Assembly (NCBI GenBank): GCA_914767885.1
Contig: CAJZBQ010000047.1
Span: 868,001-932,000, forward strand
Source of the DNA: Blepharisma stoltei
Lineage: Eukaryota > Ciliophora > Heterotrichea > Heterotrichida > Blepharismidae
Direction of reading: 5' to 3'
Length of the DNA: 64,000 nt
The position numbers and the translations under genes were made by a program. Below, piece after piece: positions 1 to 10,947 of the stretch (its first letter is position 1; every line of letters starts with the position of its first letter). The notes beneath the pieces are model-generated. The model worked only from the letters and a program-made list of their open reading frames with translations. It was not told the DNA's origin and made no database searches.

Positions 1-415
1 ATTTTAATTAAAATAGGAAAAAGATTCTAAATAAGTTAGCCAATTAAAAATATACTTCAAAATTATTCTGTGTATTGAGGCCAATTATAATTTTAAATTG
101 TATATAAGCTGTGCTAATGAATATGATTAAGCATCGCCATACAAGGAAGATTAAAATAGTGATCTGCCTTATATTAAAAATTTTTGAAAATTTATTAAAT
201 AGAGTATAAAATTTTGTTTTTTCTTTTTAAGCTTGCAACTTTAAAAGTAAGTATTTTATTTATTGCAAAATGAATTAAGGATTGAAAGAAATCCATAAAA
301 AGATAAAATTCATTTTCTGCTCAAAATAAAAAACACATAATTTCTGACTTATAATTGATTTAAATTTTGCCTGTTTTGGTCAATTCTTATCACCCACTTG
401 AGCTTCTGTTCTTGC
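1..415. other. AT-rich sequence, no gene seen
   Basis: Very AT-rich sequence with short homopolymer runs. I see no convincing open frame with UGA read as Trp, except that the last ~80 bases may belong to the doubtful minus-strand coding remnant described for 330-1000. Confidence 0.4.
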
Positions 416-1000
416 TTACTTCCCCCATCATGAGTGAACAAAAACTTTTAATCGCTCACAGAGGGTTTTTTTTTTTTTTAAATTTTATAAAAAATTTTTT
501 TTTTCGAAATTTTAAAAAAATTCCACTTCTCGAAAATTGGAAGCCAAAATATTAATTTAATTTGTAAAATTTATGCTTTAAAAACGCAATTTGTTTAAAT
601 TAAACAGAGTTAGCTTGAGATTTCATGATAATAGTTTTCACTTATATATCAAATTTTTGTTCGCTCACAGAGGGTGGGTTTTTGGGCAAAATATAAGGAT
701 TTTTCTAATGGTTTTGTTCACTCACGGAGGGGGGGAATTAGTATTTTCTGTCCATCACCTATTGCATGTCGCTTGGTCTTAATCTGAAAGGTCTTTGGCT
801 TCAGGATTCGGATTTTACGGCTGCCTTCTAGCTCGAGTATCTAAGTTAAAAGTAATTTTCTGACTAACTCTTGGCAAAGTGGAAATTTGAGGCACAGAAT
901 AATCCTGATATCGCCCAGAGCAATGCTCTAAAAGTCAAGAAAGCATCTAGATAATACTGGAGTCTCCATTTCTATCTAATTCGAAACTTAACATTTAAAA
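330..1000 (-). pseudogene. possible decayed coding remnant around a MITE
   Basis: On the minus strand several frames stay open on both sides of the family A element at 416-737. Removing that element at its TTA flanks joins the frame that reads KPKTFQIKTKRHAIGDGQ into a short tail ending at a stop. Upstream, in-frame UAG or UAA codons interrupt, and two frames compete. Base composition is richer in G and C than the surroundings. It could be an old exon or chance. I do not recognise a family. Confidence 0.2.
416..737. mobile_element. family A inverted-repeat element (MITE/IES-like)
   Basis: Flanked by TTA on both sides. The left end has the repeat ending GAGTGAACAAAA, and the right end has two copies of its complement (CTCACAGAGGG and CTCACGGAGGGGGGG) spaced about 65 bases apart. 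The internal part carries the typical family A block with TTTAATTTGTAAAATTTATG and a subterminal ATATATCAAATTTTT. It is in the mirror orientation compared with the copy at 45693. Confidence 0.8.
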
Positions 1001-1558
1001 TTCAACTCTGAGCGTGAATTAAGGATGGGCTTTGAACATTACCACGATGCTTAACTAGCATTTCTGTAATTTTTGGATGCATTTAAATATGCTTAATTAC
1101 ATAAAATATAAATAAATCTTACTTTTACAGCTATCCTATAATTCATATAGTAAATAGAGAATAGCTACCCATAAGAATGTTTTAATTTATTGAGAATAGG
1201 TAAATCAATTCATTAAATTCAAATTAGGAACAATGATATTATTTTAGGCATGATTAAATTATATCAAATAATATAATTCATCAAAATAGAACAAGACCTA
1301 TTTTCTTTATAGTTAGCTATTAAAATATTGGTGCCGGAATAATAATTAATTTAACATAAATTGTCATTTTAATTAAAGGATAAAATTCTTATATGAAGAG
1401 ACCAGAACTAACTTAATGATAAGGAGCATTTTTGAGTAATTATCAGAATCCTTTCAAATAAACTAAATTTTAAGTATTTATCGCGTTTTCAATACTTTTT
1501 AATGCACAAAGCTAGTTTTTTATGATATATTTTCATGCTAAAAATTCTTCCAAAATAC
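738..1558. other. intergenic, AT-rich
   Basis: Apart from the doubtful remnant up to ~1000, I see no gene. On the minus strand near 1424 a short stretch weakly resembles the MGxC motif (AP then LF), but it has stops and no MGxC start. Confidence 0.3.
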
Positions 1559-1868
1559 TAACTCCCCCCTCCTTGAGTGAACAAAAGCCATTAGAAAAAT
1601 CCCTATTTTTTGCCCCAAAACCCACCCTCCGTGAGTGAACAAAAATTTTTTATAATGAAATCTCGAGCTAATTCTGTTTTATTTTAAACAAATTGCATTT
1701 TAAAACATAAAATTTTATAAATTAAATTAATATTTGCTTTCCAATTTTTGCAAATTAGGATTTTTTTTCAAATTTCTAAAACAAATTTTTCTATAAAATT
1801 TATATTTAAATATTTTTATTAACTCCGTGAGTGATTAAAATTGTTTTGTTCATTCACGGAGGGGTGAG
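1559..1868. mobile_element. family A inverted-repeat element
   Basis: TAA flanks. The left end is CTCCCCCCTCCTTGAGTGAA with a second inner copy about 65 bases later. The right end is a CCGTGAGTGA / TCATTCACGGA foldback. It lies in intergenic DNA, so removal cannot be tested by frame. Confidence 0.8.
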
Positions 1869-2525
1869 TAAGAAGAGAAATATAAGTTGATCTGATTATC
1901 TTTTAAAATCAATTATTTTCTTTAAACTAATAAGAGGGTTAAGGGTACTAATATTAATATTTTAAACATATCTAGCAGCCAAAACAGTGTTTTCAGGCAG
2001 ATAGTTTTGCGTAGCTTCAGCTGCCTATCAAAATGTCTACAAAATATTCCATCTCAGCCTTATTTATAAAAAATTATGTTTCTATGCTATCATTGCTAAC
2101 ATTGCAAAGAATTTTTATTTAGCTGCACTATTTGTCATAACTTATACTTTTGGTGCGCATTTATAGTATCTAAGGCTTGTCATTTACAAAAATTTGAAGG
2201 TTTAACTCATCTTATTTAATATGTAAGCCAATTTTAAGTTCACAAATCCAGGCATTAAGCCTAGTTCTTAAATTTAAGCCTCTGATTACTAATCAGCATT
2301 AAATTGAATGAAAAACTTTTAATAAGCTCACAATATAGAATAATTTTGATTTCCTTCTAATTCAAAATAATTTATTTTATGAGTTTCTATGAAAAATGCA
2401 TGCTTTAATTTTTATATGATTAAGTATTGGCTTTTTATCAAATTTGTATATAATTGGCATATATTCTTTTTAATTTCAAGCCAAAATAAAACAATTTTTT
2501 GGTTTAGGTTATTAAATTAGGAATT
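1869..2525. other. intergenic, nothing recognised
   Basis: AT-rich. No supported coding frame on either strand and no inverted-repeat element seen. Confidence 0.4.
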
Positions 2526-2774
2526 CTAAATCAGCTCAGACTTAGAGAGGGATCATTGCCCAGTGCTCATTTTGGAAATTCTATATCAAGACTGCCGCTT
2601 GATGTATAACTGATTCGCTTCAATATTAAGTTGAGGAGCATTTCTTGCTTTAGATAATCAAAAAAGCCTTCTTTGGTTTTTATTCTGGCTTCGAAAGCTT
2701 ATGGTCAGTTTCTCGATTTTATTTTCTTGATTAGATAATGATTTAGCCTTGGTAATGCCGCAGCACAAGCCCAT
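2526..2774 (-). CDS. MGxC small lipidated-type protein, copy 1
   Basis: 82 residues if its three UGA codons are read as Trp; with the standard code it is broken and easily missed. It starts MGLCCG, a good N-myristoylation start with two cysteines as palmitoylation candidates. The centre is basic. From about residue 47 it has the family motif KARNAPQLNI then QLYIKR. The tail is Ser-rich. The start at 2774 is chosen because it gives MGxC as in the other copies. Membrane anchoring is inferred from the N-terminus. The function is unknown. Confidence 0.7.
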
Positions 2775-4551
2775 AATTTTTCTTTAAAATAGAATTATTG
2801 GTTTATCTATATTAATAAATGCGATAAAATATTAAATAAACCATGATAATTAAGCTATTTATTTTTATAAATGATAATGCAATCTTAAAATCAATTAATA
2901 AATTTTCCATATCCATAAAAACTCTGAAAAAACATTTTAAGACAATAAAAAAATTCAAAGTAGTATTATAAATTGCGTGATTTTTTGTGCTTAGGTTTAT
3001 AGGGGCTACAAAATTTATATCAAATAAAAAAAATTGAAATACCGGATTATGAGTAATTAATAAAAAAGTAGCACAGCATTTAAATATTGATAAAGATAAA
3101 ATTTTTATGGAAATTTTCGATTTTTAAGCAATAATAAGAGTTTAATCCTAGTTTAGAGTGCTAGCTCATTATGAGAGTTAAAAACTATAGCTCATTGCTT
3201 TTTTATATGGAAAATATAAGTATGACTATTGGAGAATAATTTTTTATTTGTTTCTTATCGATCTAAATATTTGCAAATTTTATATAGTCGTATTATTATA
3301 ATAGCTTATAGGGGCATTTAGATCGATATAAGGCATGCATGGGTCTTTCATATATAAATTTATTTAAACTGCATGCTTATAAGGAATTAGAATTAAAATG
3401 AATTGAATGCTCCCTTTAATATTTAGTATATTAAATTAAGCAAACTTATAAAAATTGAAAACTTATCTTAAATTACTAAAAATCATCTTTAATAATTTAA
3501 TTATAACACTCTGTTAATCCAAATTTATAAGATTACTTTTTTCCTAAAATTAAGTATAAAACTATAAAAAATGATTTTATCAGCTAGCAAAGCTTAATTG
3601 ATAAATTAAGATAAACAATTTTACTCCCCATAATGCAACTTCTGTATTTAAAGCTATTTTCTATTTTCTCTGTCTAAAATTCTACTTCTGCTGCCAAATA
3701 AAGCTGGAAATAATTGATATCTCAGATATTTCTAAAAGCATAACCCATTTCTCAAAAATTTTCACCTGTGTAAGCAGGAATATAAGTCCTGCATTATTCT
3801 AATTCTCATAATTAAAAAACAATAATGTCCGATCTCTAGATCATGAGTGCATACTTTTATCTCATGGCAATATTGATCTTAAAAATTATTTTGTATATGC
3901 ATAATTTGCAATACAAATTTTGAAGTATTTTCTATGGCATTTCAATGTGATGAAATTTTCTTCTAATAAAGAAAATGTAACAGCCATTTTTACTGAATTT
4001 TTAATCAGTGCTAATACCTTTTAAATATTACAAGATGAAATATACCTTGATTTAAACTGATAAGCTGCTACAAAACTTTTTATTGCTGTTGCTTTGAGCA
4101 TTCAGCTTTTCTATTTTAAAAGACTCTTAAAACTCCCAATAAATCGATATCATAATAAAAGAGAAAATGGAGCAGAATAAATAGTTGTGGAACTGAGAAT
4201 TATTGTTTTTCATTTTGTTCATAAGCTGGATTTAATCTATTCAGTATAATAATTCATTCTCAAATTAACTGGTTTTTAAAATAATCTACTTTAGGATTTT
4301 TTTTAATTGTCCACATATATGGTACCATTTCTCAATTAGGCATGCAAATTAATTCTAGAAGTTTTCTCTAGCATCCGAAATAGGATTTCTAATTGTAGGC
4401 TGTTATAAATTTAATCCTTAATAAAGCAAAGTTTATCCAAGTCAATCGTAAAAAAAATAATTATTTAATATCGATTTCAAACGTAAAAAAATACTTTCCT
4501 TTATTTTAAACATCAAATTTATCAAGTGGACTTTACTGGAATTTTTTACTC
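2775..4551. other. intergenic, nothing recognised
   Basis: About 1.8 kb of AT-rich DNA. No coding frame with plausible composition, no RNA gene and no element end that I could recognise. Confidence 0.4.
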
Positions 4552-4812
4552 TTAATGAACAGTTAAGCTGCCACTTGATCCTGTTTTATCTATCTGCATA
4601 CTGGTATCAACTGTTATAACATGATGATTTAAGCCTCTTTTTGTATACAATGTGCTGGACTCTATGTTCAACACAGGGGCTCTCTCTGCTTTCATCCTCC
4701 AAATGATATTCTTTTGGTTTTTTAAGTCTTTTTCAGCAAATGATATCAGTCTATGTTTATTCCGAAGTTTTTGAGACATTTTGCCATTGCAAGTACAAAC
4801 GCATACACCCAT
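4552..4812 (-). CDS. MGxC small lipidated-type protein, copy 2
   Basis: 86 residues. An in-frame ATG lies farther upstream, but the start at 4812 gives MGVCVCTC and fits the family; the upstream extension is hydrophobic and unlike any paralogue. The motif region reads MKAERAPVLNIESS then TLYTKR. The tail is rich in Ser and Thr and ends SSGSLTVH. The conserved Ala-Pro and Leu-Tyr-x-x-Arg are intact. No enzyme motif is seen. An anchored adaptor or signalling peptide is possible but unproven. Confidence 0.7.
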   Translation of the reverse strand: MGVCVCTCNGKMSQKLRNKHRLISFAEKDLKNQKNIIWRMKAERAPVLNIESSTLYTKRGLNHHVITVDTSMQIDKTGSSGSLTVH

Positions 4813-5040
4813 TTTTAATTTATAACTAATTATTATGTAAGTATTGTAAGTAAATGAAATAAATGGGATTCCAATGCAAAAAAACAATTAAAAGCCCAAG
4901 GATGTTTTGACAATAGTAAGCAGAAATACTAATAATGATTAAATCCTATTATTATCATTCAGGCTTTATTATAGTATATTTATGATATCTTATACTGCGT
5001 TTTTGCCAACAAGTCTTATTAAAAATTACCAAAAAAATAC

Positions 5041-5254
5041 TTACTCTCCTAAGTGTGAAAATAAAAAACCTGTTATATAAAAATCTTTAAAATAATAATT
5101 AGTATAATGAAATCTCTAGCTAATTTGTTAAATTTTAAGGGATTCAAAAAACATTATTTTAATTTTATATATAATTTTTAAAAACATAATGCAGAAGGTT
5201 TTTTACCAAAAAAATAGGCATCTTTACAATAGTTGTCGCTTATGGATATGGGAG
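5041..5254. mobile_element. decayed family A element
   Basis: The left end TTACTCTCC and the right end GGGAG keep the outline. The interior keeps the TAATTAGTATAATGAAATCT block and the TTTTACCAAAAAAATAGG spacer. The terminal repeats are heavily mutated, so this looks like an old copy. It sits between two MGxC genes. Confidence 0.55.
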
Positions 5255-5397
5255 TCAGCATTTCAAAATTCAGTCTATTTCTTGAAAGCACTATATAAAA
5301 TTTAAATTAATCTCTATATATAAAGGGCTAGTTATACTAAAAACTTATATGGATCGAAATGATAAGAAAAGAAAGGATAAAAATTATTTAATATTTT

Positions 5398-5754
5398 TTA
5401 ATTTAAACCGCTTTGAAATTCATTGATTTCATTTGCAGTGCAAGTTGAGGGCGAGATTCCACTTGTTAATGGTTCATTTGTAACATTTACAATTTCATCT
5501 TTTTCTTTAAGTTCAATCAAATTCAATATATCTATTTCAGATGCTTTTCTTCGGATTCTTTTGTTGTATAGATTACTGTTTTCTATTCTTAGCCGCGGAA
5601 CATACATCAATTTTTTGATGTTAACAAGGTAATTTTGAGCAAATAATTCTCTTTGCATTTCAAGGGTCGTATTTAGCTTTTGGGACGGAATACTTTCAGA
5701 AACTGGGGTTTTGTAATTATTGTGATGATGATTGATCCCGAAGCACGATCCCAT
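5398..5754 (-). CDS. MGxC small lipidated-type protein, copy 3 (long)
   Basis: 118 residues, the longest copy. It starts MGSCFG followed by a His/Asn run. The motif is near residues 53-69: YVPRLRIEN then SNLYNKRIRRK, with Val in place of the usual Ala before Pro. The C-terminal half is acidic and Thr/Ser-rich and is not shared with other copies. A plus-strand open frame overlaps it but has no family support. The assignment rests on the start, the motif spacing and its position in the array. Confidence 0.7.
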   Translation of the reverse strand: MGSCFGINHHHNNYKTPVSESIPSQKLNTTLEMQRELFAQNYLVNIKKLMYVPRLRIENSNLYNKRIRRKASEIDILNLIELKEKDEIVNVTNEPLTSGISPSTCTANEINEFQSGLN

Positions 5755-6766
5755 AATTTAAATTTATCTCGAGGTGTATCATCACAAAGATGAAACGATG
5801 AAAAATGGAATTATATTTTGAGAGACAAATTTTACAAAAAATTATTATCTTTTACACAGTTTTTATGGGTTTTAAGGCTCAAGTTAATTAAATCACCAAG
5901 TTTTTAGGAAATTTTATAAAAAGATTATAATGGGAATGATAAAGTTCTTGAAGCAGACTATAAGCTGCATGAAAAATTGTTTGAGAGTAAGAGAATAATG
6001 AATGAAAAGCTAAATAATTAGGCTTTCTAAGCAAATAGAACTTAATTTTATGATTAATTAATTAGGTGTTCTTTATAGAAATATATATACAATAGGAGTA
6101 GGAATAAGAAATGCTAATTATCCATTAAAAAAGCTCGAGCAGGCAATAAAAAGAATTATGATTATATAAGCTATATAAAAATTGCAAAAAGATTGAGAAA
6201 TATCTAAATAAAAATCAGACTTTTTTTAAAATAGTGCCTGAATTTTTAGATTTTATAAGGAAAAAATTTTAATCATAATGGATTATGCTGGCCTCAAATA
6301 AAATTGCCCTATATAAATTCACCATTTTGACTTAATCATTTTGCAAATGGCAAAACCTATAATAATTTTCGAAAAATAATCAAATCAAGCCAAAATAGAA
6401 GCCATTTAATCAAATAATAAGTATTAGATTATAAAAAGCCGAAAATACAAACCTTATAAAAATTATAATTTTATTTCGCTGAATTTTTAAATGAGATTTA
6501 TAAATTATTTTAGATTTTCTAATATCATAATAAGTTTTCGAAGTAAACTGGCCACGTAACTTTTTTTTTGGAAGACCCAGATACAAATTCAAAAAAATGG
6601 CCATGCTTGGAGCTGATTTAAGTCTAGAATCCTTAAGGATAAATGAAATACCAATTATAATAAAATAGCAAACAATAATAGATAATTTTAATTATCCAAA
6701 AAATAGTTGATTAATTATGATGAACAGTTGATCTGTTATTAAAGAAGCAATTAAATTTACATACTT
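5755..6766. other. intergenic, nothing recognised
   Basis: AT-rich DNA. A 64-codon minus-strand frame at 6410-6604 exists but is Ile/Lys-rich with no family match; I treat it as chance. Confidence 0.35.
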
Positions 6767-7030
6767 TTAAACTGGACTTGCAAGCGTAGCTGACTGGTCA
6801 CCTGAGGAAGAGAATCCATCCATTGTAGGAAGTGATTTTTGACTTACAAATTGGCATCTCTCTAGTCGATGAATAAATAAAGGATTTATTCTTATATTCA
6901 GCTGAGGAGCTACCTTAGCCTTATCTTTCCACAATTTCCTCCTCATTTGGGCTATATTTTCTTGATCAGCATCCTTATGTCCTTGAGGACACGTAGATGA
7001 GACTTTGAAAGTGCCACAGCAAGATCCCAT
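6767..7030 (-). CDS. MGxC small lipidated-type protein, copy 4
   Basis: 87 residues, no UGA needed. It starts MGSCCGTF, so Gly2 plus Cys4 and Cys5 are available for dual lipidation. The motif is near residues 42-57: KVAPQLNIRI then PLFIHR, where Tyr of the LYxxR element is Phe. The tail is SSSGDQSATLASPV. Copies 3, 4, 5 and 6 lie on the same strand within 3.7 kb, which suggests local duplication followed by strong divergence. Confidence 0.75.
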   Translation of the reverse strand: MGSCCGTFKVSSTCPQGHKDADQENIAQMRRKLWKDKAKVAPQLNIRINPLFIHRLERCQFVSQKSLPTMDGFSSSGDQSATLASPV

Positions 7031-7646
7031 TTTAGTAATTTATAAGAAATTTGCAGCATTAAAAATATCGCCACTATTAATAAAAATAGATTAATATGCC
7101 TTAAAAGTTTAACTGCTTTTTTATATAATTATAAAAGGCGAAAATAATAAATCAATATCTTTATAAGTCATATGATGTCACATTTTTGTTTTCATAAGTC
7201 CATTTTGTGTCAGCAAAACCAGTAGCCACACACAAAAAACTTTGAGATTTTCTAATTTTGATTATTGAATTGGTAAAAATATATAAAATAAATAATAAAT
7301 TCGAGATTTATTTATTTTCTTCTGAATATTTATGTTTGCTCAAATTTATAATAGACTCACTCTTAATTAAGATGAGATAAAAGAGCTCATTTAATTCTTT
7401 TTTCAAAATGTAGTGTTATGATGTAGAAATCCTTTGTGAAACTATTTTAATTGCTAATTTTATTGAATTTAACCTCTTTTTTAAGTAAATTTATACTAAT
7501 TTACTATGGATAGAACAATTTATAAAATTTTGGCGGTAGAGCTAAAGCTCTTTCTGACTTAAATTTTCACCTTTCGAGCTATTTATGAGAAAACTGCATA
7601 TAGTAACACTAACCTAAATTATGATAGAAGACGTAAACATTTATAC
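7031..7646. other. intergenic, nothing recognised
   Basis: AT-rich DNA with no supported coding frame. Confidence 0.35.
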
Positions 7647-7942
7647 GTACTCCCCCTCTTAAATTGATACAAAATATCTGTAAAATTTCCATTTTTTGGG
7701 CTTCTAAATTGGAGCGCTTTTTTCCAATATGCAAATTTTTTAGGTAAAATACTAATTTTATAAAATTAATTTAGACCTATTTAATGAGAAAATGGCATTG
7801 GAATATAATTTAAACAGTTTATGCATTGAATCGAGTAAATTTTTAGATTATATCCATATAAAAATCAATAATATTAAAAATATTGTGCTCAATTTATTTT
7901 TTAATTTTAAAAGTGTAAAAAAATCAGCCCCTTAAGGGGAAG
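7647..7942. mobile_element. family B inverted-repeat element, diverged
   Basis: The left end TACTCCCCCTCTTAAATTG and the right end CCCCTTAAGGGGAAG before TTA match the family B ends of the element at 62086-62654 (CCTTAAATTGGAAC). An inner copy of the repeat (TAAATTGGAGC) lies ~65 bases from the left end, giving the same four-part layout. It lies just downstream of MGxC copy 5. Confidence 0.6.
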
Positions 7943-7961
7943 TTAACTTTTTACAAATTAA

Positions 7962-8237
7962 TTAACTTGAAATTGATAGTGTACTGTCTATAGTAGAATT
8001 TGCATCATTTTGATACAAATTCTGCTTTTTAATCTGCGATTTAGCCACTCTTTTTTTATATAACTTGCTAGCGTTTATATTCAGCATTGGCGCACAAGCA
8101 GCTTTTGTTTCGTAAATTTTCCTTTTTTGTATTTGAATTCGTGTTTCAGCATCTATAAATAGGCCTGTCTTGAATTTATCCTTTCTTCGAATTGGAATAT
8201 CAATATTTTTGAAATCTCTTCCACAGCATGAGCCCAT
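7962..8237 (-). CDS. MGxC small lipidated-type protein, copy 5
   Basis: 91 residues. It starts MGSCCGRDF. The motif region reads KAACAPMLNINASKLYKKRV, near residues 45-64. The C-terminus is Ser-rich (STIDSTLSISS). The pattern of basic residues ahead of the AP motif and Lys/Arg after LYxxR is as in the other copies. Function unknown. Confidence 0.75.
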   Translation of the reverse strand: MGSCCGRDFKNIDIPIRRKDKFKTGLFIDAETRIQIQKRKIYETKAACAPMLNINASKLYKKRVAKSQIKKQNLYQNDANSTIDSTLSISS

Positions 8238-8711
8238 AATAATTTTTAATAAAAATCTCCAAGTTTATAAAGAAATCATAAAATGAATATGGCAGAAACT
8301 CAAACTTAGTGGCTGATTTTTTTATGCAAAATTACAAAAAATAATTCGAATTTAGGTTAAAAATTTTTAATTTTTTTGCAATTTGATACCTTATTCGCTT
8401 TAATTTTTATATTTTAAATTTTCATATAAAATGGATTACTGAATTTGAAGATCTTTGGAGAATTGTGATAATTCTTTATATTTAAATTTGCCTCATTAGT
8501 TATAATCTTTAGACATGCTTTATCTAATGATTGAATTCAATCTATGTATCAAAATAAGAAAAATAAATATTAGTGGCTGATTTTTTATTTTTTTCATAAA
8601 GTGGTAATTCAAAAGTTAGATTAAGATTTTTGAGATCATTGATGATGCTTTATCACTGATCATGCTTTTAAAGCTAAAACTTCATATATAAATTTAAATT
8701 TTAATGGTAAA

Positions 8712-9005
8712 TTAAATTAAGACTGATGATACACTAGACTTCGTTGAATAAACTTTATCAAACTCTATGTCTCTTGTGTTTTGTTTGCACATTAGCCTTA
8801 TTGTTGCCCTAGATTTATAAAGACTGCTATCTTGGATATGCAGCTTAGGAGCATTTTGAGCTTTCTTTTTATAAATTTTTGTTTTTTGCTTAAACAAAGT
8901 TTGGTTATTAAGTAAAATTGTTATCTTTACTTGTTTGTACTCTTTCTTATGCTGTAAAGCTTGAGGATTCTTCTTATTGATAGCTATAAAATTGCAAGCG
9001 CCCAT
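8712..9005 (-). CDS. MGxC small lipidated-type protein, copy 6
   Basis: 97 residues from the ATG at 9005, which gives MGACNF; an ATG six codons upstream is less likely because it would bury the glycine. The motif region reads KAQNAPKLHIQDSSLYKSRA, near residues 52-71. It ends SVSSVLI, a hydrophobic C-terminus that could be a PDZ-type ligand, although that is only a pattern. Highly basic in the middle. Confidence 0.72.
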   Translation of the reverse strand: MGACNFIAINKKNPQALQHKKEYKQVKITILLNNQTLFKQKTKIYKKKAQNAPKLHIQDSSLYKSRATIRLMCKQNTRDIEFDKVYSTKSSVSSVLI

Positions 9006-9702
9006 AAAAGAAAATTTTATCAATTCTAGAGTTTTATGGAAAAATGAAAAATTATGGCCTTTATGTAATATGGCTAAGGTATATCTTTTGGAACAATTAA
9101 GATTTTCATTTTTAATTTAGATCTCTACTTTTGTTAAATGGTGCTAAAGTTTAGATCTATATTCCTGGTTTTAAATAAACTTCTAAAATTGTTTTAATTT
9201 CCTAGAAATTATCGAATAAGTCCATGGAAAGGAAGAGTAAATATTATCTTAGTTTTATAATTTCTGATTGAAAGATTTATTTTTTAAAGCATTCTGTTAT
9301 CAAAATGATAAACTATTATTTAAAAATATTTATTTTGTTTCATTATTAAATAAATATGGCTTTGAAGTATAAAATAATAAATTGATATTAAATTATTTGA
9401 TTAGAATAGTTATGGTAAAAAAGCGTCTTTATTGCCGTTAGCTGTTTTTGGTTAACTCATGCTATAGCAACTTGATAATCTCTTACTTATATCTTCAGAT
9501 TTTTTAATGAAGGCTGTTTTATTAGCTTGGATTCGTTTATTTATTGATGAGCAATTCTTTTCAAAATGATCCTTTAAATAGTGTACAATAAATGTAGTTT
9601 TATTTTAGCAGCTAGCTTATTATGATAAATTAAGAGGCTGTTAATAATTGCTCTGAATTATTAATTATTATAGCCTAATGCATAGAAGCCTTCATTATAA
9701 TA
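9006..9702. other. intergenic, nothing recognised
   Basis: AT-rich, no supported feature. Confidence 0.35.
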
Positions 9703-10107
9703 TTAATTATTTAAAATCATACTTGCATTGCTATAAATTACGTTCTTAAGATTTTCATCTAATTCAGAGAGTTTAATCAATATTTCTTTACGAATTTCAC
9801 GTATCTCTTGTGTTGATGTGTTGGGGTATAAAACATTAATGAATCTTTTCAGCACAAAATAATCGTCTTTTTCTATAGCTTTGATTAGTAAATTTATTGG
9901 TATGTTTTCAATCAAAAAACTTATTGATTCAATATTTCGTGCATTTACACCAGCTTCGTAAAAAGAGTCAATGTATTTTTCAATAAATTTAAGAGTTTCG
10001 ACTTTGGGATATCTTTTCATAATCCCTTCAAGAAATTCGACGTTTCCACCGCATAATGCTCAGCGAATTTTGCATGCAATATTAGATTCGGAGTCTCGGC
10101 GCATCAT
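9703..10107 (-). CDS. unknown helical protein, possibly ankyrin-like
   Basis: 134 residues when one UGA is read as Trp and the start MMRRDSE at 10107 is used. The predicted chain is helical, with units such as GNVEFLEGIMKRYP and the SISFLIENIPINLL / IEKDDYFVLKRFI pair, which recalls degenerate ankyrin or other alpha-solenoid repeats. No catalytic motif. It stands alone between the MGxC array and a histidine kinase. Real coding is likely from composition; the family is a guess. Confidence 0.5.
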
Positions 10108-10947
10108 CTTTAATTTTTGAATCTGATAATTTGGATTTTTTCATTTTATTTATTATAAGCTAAATAAAAACTTGATAATAAATGGTGCTTCTTTAATACA
10201 ACAAAAATATATGAAATTTATGTTTTCATTCTTTAATAAAAGTGCCAAGAATTTTTTAAATACTGCTGGAGATGGCGAAAAATAAAGCAATTTAGCATTT
10301 ATCAGTTTCCTTTTATATGATATTAAAAATAACTTATGCTTATAAAAAAATTTAGGGAATTTTTTTAGCGATGATGCCTTCTTGATTGAATTTCAAATTT
10401 TTCGAGCGAATTAACTAGTGGTTTGAGTTAGTTTAACTTTGCGTGATGTATGAAAGAAGAGTCACGGACCGGGCTCGATTGAGGTGGCACATCTGCTAAA
10501 AATTAGCATAGACGCCTAGCATTTAAAATGAAAACTGAAATCTCTTTCAACCAAAATGGAAAAAGTCACTTAAGTACTAGTTTAAATAGAGAAATTGTGA
10601 TCTATCGACCTCTCGATTTTAATAGTCTTAAACAGAGGCAAAGCATGACTTATCACTTTTATAAGCAAAAAACTTATATATTTATTTTGTTTCAGTATTA
10701 AATCTAATAAATATAGCTTGAAGTAGAAAATAATAAAATTTATCCTTTGGATTGCCAGTTGGTGTTGTATTCCTTGCTGTGATCGCTAGATAGGCAAGTG
10801 AAAAATTGCTATAAGCCATTAGATCCATCATTTTAATTATAATTAATATTAAAAATTAATATTTTAATATTTTTATTTATGAAGTTTTAACAGCTATAAA
10901 AGTTATAAGTATTTAAATATTAATTACGTTAGCTAATGATTACAAAG
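10108..10947. other. intergenic with a short shared block near 10465-10530
   Basis: Mostly AT-rich. Around 10465-10530 is a GC-richer stretch containing GAGGTGGCACATCTGCTAA. A near copy, GAGGTAGCTCATCTGCTAA, occurs at about 53725-53745 inside another inverted-repeat element. It may be a fragment of a small RNA-derived repeat. I could not fold it into a tRNA. Confidence 0.3.

Noticed and set aside
367-782. Short open frames at the left end
   Set aside because: They run through the family A element, whose terminal repeats create recurring HRGG-type translations seen at many copies.
10440-10540. Possible tRNA-like gene
   Set aside because: A B-box-like CTCGATTGAGG is present, but I could not form acceptor and anticodon stems.
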